Shown: in pieces, positions 55,176-64,000 of the stretch | Position numbering within the stretch: the first letter of the stretch is position 1 | Layout: every line of letters starts with the position of its first letter | Assembly: GCA_025526915.1 (NCBI GenBank) | Contig: JAHLKH010000110.1 | Span: 1 to 64,000 of the forward strand | DNA from: Entophlyctis helioformis | Lineage: Eukaryota > Chytridiomycota > Chytridiomycetes > Chytridiales > Chytriomycetaceae | Direction of reading: 5' to 3' | Length of the DNA stretch: 64,000 bases | The notes under the pieces: model-generated | Seen by the model: the letters and a program-made list of their open reading frames with translations, nothing else | Database searches by the model: none | What the model was told of the DNA's origin: nothing | Program-made: the position numbers and the translations under genes

Positions 55176-58134
55176 ATGAGTGCGACCCACGCCGCTGCAC
55201 ACGCCGCTGCACACGCCGCTGCACACGCCGCTGCACTCTCGGCTGCACAGCATGCGGCCGGCCCTCGCACTACGCTGTCGCAAGAGTCCCGCGCGGCCGC
55301 CGGCAGGGTCATCAAGGACAGCTCGACCGAGCGGCGGCTGCTCGAGGACAGCGACTCGGACAGCGACTCGGACGGCCGCTCGGACATGGACAGGCCTGCT
55401 GCCTCCAACCACCGCAATGCTGCAAAGCCCTCGCTGCCCCGACGCACACACACGGCTGCATCGGCTCTGCGGTGCTTCTGCTGCTTCTCGGGGCACCCCT
55501 TCCAAGGCGTCCAGATCCAGTGCTGCCTCCAGAGACGACATTGCCCACTTTGACAAGGCCGACGAGCGCAGCAGGTCCGCTATGGGCTGGATATACGATG
55601 CCCTTCCTGAGAAGCACTCGCAGCGCAGGCCGTCCAAGCCTGCTGTCGCAAAGCCCAAGCTGGATGTTCGCACGGCAACTAGCGGCAGGCCGTACGAAGG
55701 GTCGTCCAGCAAGGCGTCTGGTGCACTTGGTGTTTCTGGCAGCAGCAGGACTGCAAAGTCCAGGCCGCACAGCACCATCCGCGATCTGGGCGACGATCCT
55801 CCTGCAGCTCCCGCCAGAACTGCACCACACTCGGCATCAACATCTGCGTCAAGATCTACACCAGCTGCATCGGCATCAAGGTCTGCATCGATTCCAAACC
55901 ATGGCCGGCACAAGGATACGGGCCAGCAGCAGTTCACTCCGGCAAAGGTTGATTCGTCCAGGACCAACAAGCTGTCGTGTCTCGCAGACTATAACTACGC
56001 TTCTGGCAACGACGGGCAGAGCGACTCCGACTCGGGCTACACCGCGTCTCGCTTGGGCCATAAAGCTGCCGCAGTCTCGTCGCGCCATTTCAAAGGAAAC
56101 AGCCGCGAGTCGCTGGATCCACTGACGGCAAGCACACATCTTTGCCAATCGCCGCGCAAGGCGACAGACCCACACAGGTCTGAGGATGTGAGCCCAAACG
56201 GCAGCGGACAGACGCAAAGAGCACCGCGGTTTTAAAGCCATCCAACGCGGTGGCATCAACATCGTCAACAAGAGCAGCATCAGCAGCACCAGCAGCCAAA
56301 TCCGCGGCAAGCACCAGCAGCAGCAACAGCAGGCCCACTCTTGTTGCGCATCCAACCTACAGGCCGCCCACTTCACGCCAGCTGGACAAGCAATCCAGTC
56401 AAGCAGCGGCCGCACACAGCAGCCAGGAATACTTCCGAAAAGCACCTGTCCGCAACGACGTGAGCCTGGACTCTGGGCCTTCCAGCTCCTCGTCAGAAGC
56501 TGACAATGACGACGATGACGACTTTGAAGACGATGCTGTCGCAAAGAAAAAGACAAGGAAGAAGCAGTCGCAGTCGCAGTCGCAGTCGCAGTCCAAGTCT
56601 GGATCGCAGAGCAAGCCCCAGCGTCGCCCTGGATCACAGCCCGACCATCCCTTGTCCATTCCATCCAGTGCAAACAAGCCCGTCTTCCGGCCACACAAGC
56701 CGCAAGGGGGGTTGGCAGGAGCAGCCGACTCTGGCCGATCTCTGCCAGACTACGGCGAGATGGACGGCGCTGACTGTGGCTTGTCTGGACACCATGCTGG
56801 ATCGTCTAGAGAATCAGCTGCGAGCGAAGACTCCATCACCAAGGGCTTTGCGGCCATCAAACCCATTGGCGCGGATCACTTTGAGCTTCCTGGATCGGCT
56901 CGCTTGCCTGCCAGCCGTCATTCGGTTTCATTAGCCAAGTTTGCCAAGAGTAGCAGCAGCACCGACACTGGCAGCACCAGCGTCAACACCAGCATCAACA
57001 CCAGTACTGGCAGCAATCAGCAGCATGCAAGAGCGCCATCACCAGTCGATGCGCGGCGAGATGCATACGAGTTTGACTTTGCTGCGCCAGTCCTCAAGAA
57101 TGTGTTTGCGCACTCGGACAAGTTCATGCTGGGCACGTCTGTCCGCCATGCTGGCCAGCAATCTAGTCGCGGTGCAGACAACAGCAGCAGCAGCAGCAGC
57201 AGCATCGACTTGACCGGCCAAGCCACAGACAGATCCGCATTGGACCGTTTCATGAGCAGCGCTGCTCCTGATGCAGCCCATGATCCCAACACCGAGCCGT
57301 GTCCCATTGATCCGCACTGCTCGGGCCGTGTCTGCGTGCCCTATTCGGAAGCCCTGACCCGCTCCATGGCCAACTACAGGCGGATCCGCAAGCTGTACGA
57401 CCGCTCGGTCCGCAGCAGCACCGCCAATGGCGACACGCACACGCCGGCCGTCGCAGCACGCCTACAGGCCGACCGCGAACGCCTCATGGTGGCACGCAGC
57501 CGCTTCTGTCGTCTGCACACGGCCGAGCAGACCATCATTCCGCAGGGCCAGCGCCTCGGGTACCCGCTCGTCATTGACTTTCGACGCGTGGCGCTGCGCG
57601 TGCAGCAGATGCGGCCGCTGTTCGTGGACATCCTGGAACGGCGGCTCGAGAGCGTGTTCCTCAACATGGCTCTCGACGTGTTCCGCGAGCTCGGTGTGTG
57701 GAAGGCGCAAGCCAACGAGACCAAACTGCTGCGGATCGACTCGCTCCAATGTGGCTACTATGGCTGGGTGAGCGTTGCAAGGATCATGAGTGTGTGCATG
57801 TGTGGATCTCTCGAGTGTCGTGTTGACAGTTTCTGGTCGCCTGCAGCGCGGCGGCAACACCATCTTCAAGACGATCCAAGCGCTGTTCCGTGGGTCTGCC
57901 TCTGAGCTCAAGCCGGCGGCCACGTCTCCGCTGTCGGTCACCGACTACATCCAGAACGTGCTCGTGCCCGAGGCAGCGATGCGGCTGATTGCGCAGGACA
58001 AGGGTCTGGACATGACCAATGCGCACGATGCCGAGGCGGCACGGCAGACGATGGACGCGAGCGCATCGTTTGGAGCCTGTGTGCATGGCGATCTTGCTGC
58101 CGACGACTCGGACCCGAGCGATGTTGAACAATAG
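55176..58134 (+). CDS. RTC4-domain protein
   Basis: Long, Ser-rich, disordered protein ending in an RTC4-like domain (Restriction of Telomere Capping 4), about 57,300-58,100. Domain blocks: ALTRSMANYRRIRKLYD, SRFCRLHTAEQTIIPQG, LGYPLVIDFRRVALRV, then after an intron (57769 to about 57848) RGGNTIFKTIQALF and TDYIQNVLVPEAAMRLI. In yeast RTC4 influences capping of telomeres; mechanism unclear. The start at 55176 opens with five alanine/histidine 12-bp repeats. The frame changes once between about 55,460 and 55,520 (opposite direction to the usual deficits, so perhaps a missed intron) and once near 56,205-56,212 (one base missing). The N-terminal 600 residues carry Ser, Asp and Gln runs. Confidence 0.75.
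55190..55240 (+). repeat. 12-bp tandem repeat (Ala-His-Ala-Ala) in the RTC4-domain gene
   Basis: About four copies of GCCGCTGCACAC directly after the start codon, coding for AHAA units. Confidence 0.9.
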
Positions 58135-58155
58135 TACCTGCATTCACAATCCGGT

Positions 58156-58786
58156 TCATTGCGGTGGTCTATCCTGATCTGGAGGTCGGGCGGCTGCATC
58201 TGGTCCTGCTGCATCTGGTCCTGCTGCTTCTGATGCTTCCCGTGCTTCTCTGGCTTCGGCTGCTGCGTCGGCATCGCCCAGACCAAGAATGTTGCCAAGC
58301 CGCTTGGGCATGGCGAAGCCGACCTTGTTGGCCGTCTTGGTGAGCTTCTCCGAGTCGTCAGCCCAGACGTTGGCCAGTAGCGCTCCATCATCTCCTGCTC
58401 AAGCGGTCAGCAGCCAGCCAAACAGACAGAGACAGACAGACAGGACAGACAGAGACAGACATGCCTTGTGCTCACGGCCGCTGCGCAGGTACGACAGCAG
58501 GTTCTCGCCGTCCGTGACAAACCCACGCAGCACCTTGGGCTCGACGTCCTTGGACGCACGCATGCGGTACGTCGCCATGACCTGCTGGCGCCAGAAGAGG
58601 TTGCCGTTGAACCGCACATACTGGGGCAAGAGACGCTGTCAGTCTGTTTGCGCTTGTGCACCACACACACACACACACACACAAGGCCTGCCTGCCTGCC
58701 TGCCTCCTCTTGCTCACCTGCTTGGTCACCTCACGCAGAATCCCGCGGTACGTTGACAGGACCTCGGCTCGAGTTGCAGACGACAT
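58156..58786 (-). CDS. FMC1: FMC1-like ATP synthase assembly factor (LYR-type)
   Basis: Small mitochondrial matrix protein of the FMC1/LYR superfamily that helps assemble F1-ATPase. Exons: 58786-58718, 58620-58465, 58394-58156. TYRGILREVTKQ is the LYR-like start, FWRQQVMATYR and LLSYLRSGREHKEMMERYWP match the family core, and VGFAMPKRLGN its end. The second intron begins GCATGT (58464). One base is missing at about 58370-58375. An Ala/Glu/Gln-rich tail follows. Identity rests on motif order rather than on strong identity. Confidence 0.72.
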
Positions 58787-59008
58787 GTGGATCTTGGAGG
58801 GCGAAGCTGGAAGCACGGGCAACTGCGGAGCGACTGGCAAACAACGGCTCGAGCATTGTCGGTCGAAGCAGGCGATCGGACTGGTGGTCTGGCTGGCTGG
58901 CTTTGGTCAATCAGTCGGCTGACAGATGATGCACTGGCACAAGAGAGACGCTGCTTGAGTGCTCGCCATGCACTGCAACAGCTGCGAGCGGGATGGTTGA
59001 CGAGCTGC

Positions 59009-59356
59009 TCAAGTGCGACGCAAGCATATCGCATGAAAGTGGCGGCGGTTGGCGTGTGGATTGGAGGGAGTGCGAGACCTTGGGTGTGATCGCATTGTTG
59101 ACTGAGTGTTGCTGCGAGTGGAAGCGTCTCGCTGATAGAATGATAACGATCGAGTGGCTGAGAAAGTTTGTCGCATTGGCAGATATTCAAGCAGTCGCAA
59201 GAAGACGACGCAGAACACCAATAGCGTGGCAATGCGAAGACCGGTCGAGTACAGCGACTTTGGCGGCTGGAATACGCGATATGTGATAAAGGCAGCAAAG
59301 AGCACCAATATCACGCTGCACACGATGATGACGACCTGGAATGTGACGAGAGGCAT
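59009..59356 (-). CDS. Small predicted membrane protein
   Basis: A 115-codon frame from the ATG at 59356. Two hydrophobic helices are obvious: VVIIVCSVILVLFAAFIT near the N-terminus and IATLLVFCVVFLRLLEYL after a short loop. The C-terminal 40 residues are Arg/Ser/His-rich and may be out of frame or untranslated beyond a missed splice site. I recognise no family. Confidence 0.45.
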   Translation of the reverse strand: MPLVTFQVVIIVCSVILVLFAAFITYRVFQPPKSLYSTGLRIATLLVFCVVFLRLLEYLPMRQTFSATRSLSFYQRDASTRSNTQSTMRSHPRSRTPSNPHANRRHFHAICLRRT

Positions 59357-59784
59357 CGGCCACGACGACCTTGGCCAGGCTTGACGTGTCTGTGTGGTTT
59401 GGATTCTGTCTTTGGAGCGAGGAAGCGCTGGCCTGGATTCTGCACCAATTCGCGCTGACAAAACTCCGACAGCGCGCTGACAAAACTCCGACATCGCGCC
59501 GCGCGATGATTGATCATAACCATCGTCCCTTGCGTCGTCCCGCGCTGCACATGCCATCTTGCGCTGGATCACGAACCCCCCACGGCTCCGACAACTGGCC
59601 GCGACAACACATGCCATCGCTGGCAGCATCCAAGGTGCATCCACTGGCGAGCCCCTTGCCGCCACTTACAACAACAACAACAACACCAACAACAACAACC
59701 AGCAGCCGGCATACACACACGCCAGCCATGCATAGACACACCACCACATACACTACACAGCAACAGTCGCAGCACCGTCTGAAA
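59357..59784. promoter_or_regulatory. Divergent intergenic region with a 21-bp exact direct repeat
   Basis: About 430 bp between a minus-strand and a plus-strand start codon. Two exact 21-bp copies (CGCGCTGACAAAACTCCGAC plus A) lie at 59451-59471 and 59473-59493, one base apart, about two DNA turns in period. They could be paired factor-binding sites. Runs of CAACAA/ACCAAC precede the plus-strand gene, typical of a 5' leader. Confidence 0.45.
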
Positions 59785-61083
59785 ATGCCGTCCAAACAGC
59801 CGTCTGCAACGCCGGCCCTGCTGCGGCACGCTCTGGTCTTGGTCTGTCTTGGAGCAGCGTGGCTTGCCCAGACAGCGGTTGCACAGATGCAGCCCGGCCT
59901 TCCGTTTCCCAATCCAGGCAATCCCAGCGCAGGCCAGGGCTCGCCCACAAGCACCCGCAGTCCATCTGCACCAACAGCAGCACCATCACTCCCATCTCGG
60001 TTACCGCTAAGTCCCGCTGTTCCCCCTGCCCAGCCATCGCCATTGCCATCTGTGGCGCCGCCGCTTGTTCCGCCAGTGACAACCGTGCCAGGCGGCGGTG
60101 GCGGTGGTGGTGGTGGTGGTGCGGGCAATCCCATCCTGCCAAGGCCATGCGAGCCTGGCAACAACGTCGGATCATTCTTCATCACAGGTATGCAGGCTGC
60201 TCAGTCAGTCAGTCAGTCAGTCAGTCTATCTGCATGCCAGCGAATGCCCAAACTCACACCAACACCAACCCACAGCACCCAACGCATCCAGCTTCATCTT
60301 TGCCGGCCAGAGCATCAATGTGACGTTCACCTTCTCGCCTGCAGTCACCATCATCCCATCGCAGGTCGAGCTCAAGTTTGCATCGGTGAGTGCGATCCCA
60401 CCAGCGCATGCTTGAACGGCTGCCAACCGCACACACACACACAAACACCATGGCGACCGGCTGCATCCTGACCCACTCGCCATCTGCGCAGGTCGCAAGC
60501 GGCGATCAGTGGCAAACCACAGAAAACATCCTGCGCATCGGAGCGTCCAACAGCTCGCAGCCGCAGCCGCAGCCGCAGCCCGTGTCCGTCACCGGCGGCT
60601 TCGTGCAGTCCACACCAGCCGGCGCCATCTTCTCGATCCCATGGCGCGTGCCCACGTCCCTTGCCGACGGCGGCTACGTTGTGCGGCTCGTGCCCGACGG
60701 CAAGGAGACGTCCGGCGTGCCTCCCGGCATGCTGCCGTGCTTTGCAAACGGCATGGTCATCCCGACCAGCTCCAACCGGTTCCTGGTGCTGCAGCCGGTG
60801 TCGCTGGTGGCGTTTCCCGACAGGTATGGTCCGGCGGCCAGGCCGTCGATGCGGCTGGCAGTGGCAGTGGCAGTGGCAGTGGCGCGGCCGGATCGGCAAA
60901 GGCGGGCCGAGGCGCTGGGTCGACGGTGCCTGGATCTGCCTCTGGATCTGCGTCTGGAGCCCCGCCGGCACTGAGCGGCAGTCTGGCGGTCAGCAGCAGC
61001 CTCTCGGGCTTCTCTGGTGCACGATCGTGGTGCAGCTGGCGGCTTGCGGCCTGCTGGCGGTGGGGGCGGCTGTGTGGGCGTGA
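59785..61083 (+). CDS. Kre9/Knh1-like GPI-anchored cell-wall protein
   Basis: Signal peptide (LVLVCLGAAWLAQTAVA), then a Pro/Ser-rich and Gly10 region, then a Kre9/Knh1-like N-terminal domain spread over three exons: FFITAPNASSFIFAGQSINV, FTFSPAVTIIPSQVELKFAS and GGFVQSTPAGAIFSIPWRVP, the beta-sandwich of Ser/Thr-rich GPI proteins linked to beta-1,6-glucan. A Gly/Ser-rich stalk follows. The end VQLAACGLLAVGAAVWA is a GPI-anchor signal. Introns: about 60188-60276 and 60387-60492. Two one-base shifts (near 60,840 and 61,015) are needed to reach the hydrophobic tail at 61083. Acts at the cell surface. Confidence 0.75.
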
Positions 61084-61250
61084 CGCTGCGCCTTGCAGCC
61101 ACCTGCGCCAGACAGCACCAGACATCGCCAGACAGCCGATCCCTTGCCTGCTGCCACACGATCCCTTGCCAGTCGCCGCCCTCTTGTCCTCTTGCCATAA
61201 ACACCGCGTCCGTGTCGCATCCACGTCCACGCTCATCTCGGCTGCCTGCC

Positions 61251-62482
61251 ATGCTGTCCCGCCGTCTGCCTGTCCGGCTTGCGCACTCTGCGCTCTGCAG
61301 CCCTGCGACTGCACGGCCGCTGTCTGCCCGCTCGCTCTCTGCGGTGCCTCGCTCGGGATACAGCGGCAGCCTGCTGACGGTCTCGAACGACATTGGCGCC
61401 GACGGCCAGCCGACCGGCGTGAGTAGCGTGCCAGCCACAGGCGTTGCAGGCATCACAGCAGCCAGAAGCAGCTTGCTCGCTCGCTCGGGCTGCGTCGATG
61501 GTGCTGACCGACTGCCCTGTGCTGGCCGCCAGGTCGTTGTGCTTGCGTTCAACCGCCCCGATTCCCTCAACCCGCTGACGGCAGCCATGGGCGAAGGTGC
61601 GTGCCTGCGAGTGTGACGATGGCGTGAGCCCACAGTGCCGGCTGCGGCATCGCTGACTGCGGCACCGCAGAGTTCACGCAGGTCCTTGGCGATCTGGGCC
61701 AGAGCGCCGATGTGCGTGCACTGGTGCTGACTGGCAACGGCCGAGCGTTCTCTGCCGGCGGCGACCTCGAGTTCCTGCGCGAGCGCACACGGACATCGCC
61801 CATGGACAACCAGGCCATCATGCGTGCCTTCTACCACCGCTTCCTGACGCCGCTCATGTAAGCCGCTCCGTTGCATGCCGGCCGTGGGCTCGCTGTCTGC
61901 GCCACTGCGGTGGACAGGTGAACGGCCGTGCACGGCTGATGCATGCGCTGCACACACAACCCACTTCCCCTCCCACAGCAACCTGCCGGTGCCGACGATC
62001 GCGGCCATCAACGGACACGCCGTCGGCGCAGGACTCTGCGTGGCGCTTGCGTGCGATCTGCGGCTGGCCAGCACCAAGGCCAAGATGGGCCTCAACTTTG
62101 TGCGCATCGGCCTCACGCCCGGCATGGGTGGCTCGTTCACCCTGCCCATCATCGCCGGCCCGCAAGCCGCCGCCCGCCTGATCCTGACGGGCGATCTCGT
62201 CGCTGCATCCGAGGCCGCCGCCCTCGGCCTTGTCCTGCGCCAGGTCGAGCACGACCACCTCATGGCCGAGTCCATGGCGCTTGCGCGCCGCATCGCCTCG
62301 GCCTCGCCGGTGGCTGTCCGCCAGACGGTCAAGACGCTGCGCATGCGGTTCCATGACGGCGCCTTTGAGCGTGCACTGCAGCGTGAGGCGGACACGCAGG
62401 CGATCTGCTACGGCAGCGCCGACATGGCAGAGGGTCTGGATGCCATTGCACAGAAGCGCGATCCAGTCTTTGCTGGCCGATG
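61251..62482 (+). CDS. Enoyl-CoA hydratase/isomerase family protein, mitochondrial
   Basis: Crotonase-fold enzyme. Exons: 61251-61418, 61533-61596, 61671-61857, 61979-62482, with no frame break. The N-terminus (MLSRRLPVRLAHSAL) is a mitochondrial presequence. Oxyanion-hole blocks are FSAGGDLEFL and INGHAVGAGLCVALACDLR; the second acidic site region is GLTPGMGGSFTLP. It lacks the extra acids that define the dienoyl-CoA isomerase in the 28.8-kb gene, so it is more likely a hydratase or a divergent isomerase. Exact substrate unknown. A 56-bp copy of its 3' end recurs at the window's end. Confidence 0.88.
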
Positions 62483-62708
62483 AGGCTGAGCACGTGGCAC
62501 AGCATGCTCTTGGCCGTCGTCGTTGTGTTGTCTTGGCAGCCAGAGAGAGCCAAGCGCCAGAGAGCCAAGCAGCAAATCTGCAATAAATGGCACAACGTTC
62601 AGCGGCATTCTCAAGCCAGAACTTGCACATCTTTCCATCGTCCAAGCGGCAACCCAACGCCCCATTGCCGCCTCCTCCACAGCATCGATCGCCACTCCCT
62701 CCATCAAC

Positions 62709-63809
62709 ATGCTCGTCATCGGCACCATCTCCGTCCTTGCCTCCGCTGCAGTGTCTGCACAGTCGCTGGTGCAGGCGTCTCTCAGCCCAAGCGCCGCCTG
62801 TGCTCGCTCAGCAACAGCACCTCCAGGGCGCACCGTCACGGACGTTCTGTTGGGCACCGCCCTGTTCCCCGACGTCATCTCGCCTGTCTTTGATGCCAAG
62901 TCCGCATGTGCTCCCAACACCACCGGCATCATCACCGCTTCTTCTGGCTCAAGTCTCGACTATTGGCTTTGCGGCAATGCGAACCCCAACGCAACCGGCG
63001 CAGGCCCTCGTGACTGTGCGTCCAGGTGCACCAATCGGCCGCTCGACGTTGCACCTGCCGCAACCTCTCCTTGCACGACTGGCCTTTACAAGAGCGTGCC
63101 GTCGTTCGAGGATGCCGCCAAGGCAGCCAAGGGAGGCCTCTGGTACTCGTTCTCGACCGCACTCGACTCAATCGCACCGCCGACAGACATCATCCAAGTC
63201 AACGAATACGCATCCAAGGAAGCCTGCTTTGCGACACATACAGACGACGACGGCCTTTCGAATGGCGGTCCAGCTTTTATACCCGGACCGCCAGGCACCG
63301 CCGTTAACGTCACTCGTGTTATCCTGATCCCAATCTGGCACTGGCCAACACCCATTGCGGGCACATCACGCTTCATTGTTACCGACGATGTTTTCCACCT
63401 TGGCTTTGATACCCCGTCGTATCTTCAAATCACCACCAAGATTTGCCAAAATGCCAAGTGCACCTCGTGGACTTCTGTTGACAGCTCTGACTATCTCAGC
63501 CCGCGATTGTGGTGCAATGGCCAGGCCATGCCCAATGGCGCGTTCCGCCGCCTCGCCGGTAGGGTTACCACGCCTGCCGGCATCGCGGCTGGGAAGGCGG
63601 CCTTCGACGCCATGAAGGCGGATGCTGAAGCCGAGAACGCGGCCATTGACGCCGAGATTGAAGCTGAGAAGTCGTTCTGGCAGAAGAATTCAAGCATGAT
63701 CCTCATTAGCGCAACTGTCGGTCTTGTTGTTGCTGTTGGCGGCATCGTTGCATGGAAGCGTGGGCTGTTTGGTGCCAAGAAGCAACCGCAGACCGATGCA
63801 TCCGCTTGA
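62709..63809 (+). CDS. Secreted-type single-pass membrane protein of unknown family
   Basis: Intronless, 366 residues from the ATG at 62709. An N-terminal signal peptide (LVIGTISVLASAAVSAQ) leads into a Cys-containing ectodomain (about residues 20-310) with paired cysteines (CGN, CASRC, CTTG, CQNAKC). An alanine/glutamate helix precedes one strong membrane span (MILISATVGLVVAVGGIVAW) and a short basic cytosolic tail, so type I topology. No domain recognised. Codon use is similar to its neighbours and the frame is clean. Confidence 0.7.
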   Translation: MLVIGTISVLASAAVSAQSLVQASLSPSAACARSATAPPGRTVTDVLLGTALFPDVISPVFDAKSACAPNTTGIITASSGSSLDYWLCGNANPNATGAGPRDCASRCTNRPLDVAPAATSPCTTGLYKSVPSFEDAAKAAKGGLWYSFSTALDSIAPPTDIIQVNEYASKEACFATHTDDDGLSNGGPAFIPGPPGTAVNVTRVILIPIWHWPTPIAGTSRFIVTDDVFHLGFDTPSYLQITTKICQNAKCTSWTSVDSSDYLSPRLWCNGQAMPNGAFRRLAGRVTTPAGIAAGKAAFDAMKADAEAENAAIDAEIEAEKSFWQKNSSMILISATVGLVVAVGGIVAWKRGLFGAKKQPQTDASA

Positions 63810-63944
63810 TTGGTCAACTCTCTTGCCGCACTGTCCAATACACATCCTTGTAACACTCGTGTCTCGTTTGTGTCAAGCAGTGCATGCATGTCCGTCCTGT
63901 TGTGCTGTTGCCAGAGCATCTTGGATGGAGTGGCAGATCAGCCA

Positions 63945-64000
63945 ACGGCAGCGCCAACATGGCAGAGGGTCTGGATGCCATTGCACACAAGCGCGATCCA
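63945..64000 (+). pseudogene. Duplicated 3' fragment of the enoyl-CoA hydratase gene
   Basis: The last 56 bases of the window match 62410-62465 (end of the hydratase coding region) at 54 of 56 positions. The preceding bases are unrelated, so the copy starts abruptly at about 63945. It may be a gene scrap or the start of a larger duplication beyond the window. Confidence 0.7.

Overview
The window is GC-rich eukaryotic nuclear DNA from a zoosporic (flagellated) early-diverging fungus, most likely a chytrid or relative. Fungal-type genes (Kre9/Knh1-like wall protein, RTC4 domain, FMC1, a PPR protein, an expansin-like protein with a fungal dockerin-like tail) sit beside motile-cilium genes (IFT57, RSPH10B). 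Genes are dense, lie on both strands and are cut by many introns, mostly of 60-110 nt. I rebuilt exons by hand from splice signals and family conservation. Coordinates marked CDS are spans from start codon to stop codon, introns included.

Layout. 1-2.7 kb: a Fanzor (eukaryotic TnpB-like RNA-guided nuclease) gene followed by a structured non-coding tail. 2.8-10.1 kb: PIF1 helicase, expansin-like protein, DUF4097-like repeat protein, F-box/zinc protein. 10.2-14.1 kb: PPR protein and a short ankyrin-like ORF. 14.46 kb: tRNA-Ser(CGA). 14.8-19.2 kb: NDUFA4-like subunit, IFT57, HAD hydrolase. 19.4-24.8 kb: RFC1 and an orphan 7TM protein. 25.1-30.1 kb: Misato/DML1, EMC7, dienoyl-CoA isomerase. 30.1-40.4 kb: RSPH10B, PSMG2, TRAPPC10. 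40.4-45.9 kb: a head-to-head pair of paralogues of an apparently undescribed family (CHORD-like Cys/His cluster; one copy also has an MLKL/Cbl-N-like helical bundle). 46-55 kb: DPH2, ZNHIT3, ribosomal protein eL15, NDUFAF7, RNF220-like E3. 55-64 kb: RTC4-domain protein, FMC1, a small membrane protein, Kre9/Knh1-like GPI protein, enoyl-CoA hydratase, a secreted single-pass membrane protein, and at the very end a duplicated scrap of the hydratase gene.

Most of the genes are housekeeping: DNA replication and repair (PIF1, RFC1), mitochondrial respiratory assembly (NDUFA4-like, NDUFAF7, FMC1, PPR), secretion and ER (TRAPPC10, EMC7), translation (eL15, DPH2, tRNA), protein turnover (PSMG2, RNF220, F-box), and flagellum. 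The unusual items are the Fanzor locus, the CHORD-like gene pair, one U12-type AT-AC intron, an unusually high share of GC-AG introns, and first exons as short as the ATG alone.

Caution: more than twenty conserved coding regions contain a one-base reading-frame break, nearly all a missing base and many in short homopolymers. I read these as assembly errors, not pseudogenes. They affect exact protein sequences but not gene identity.
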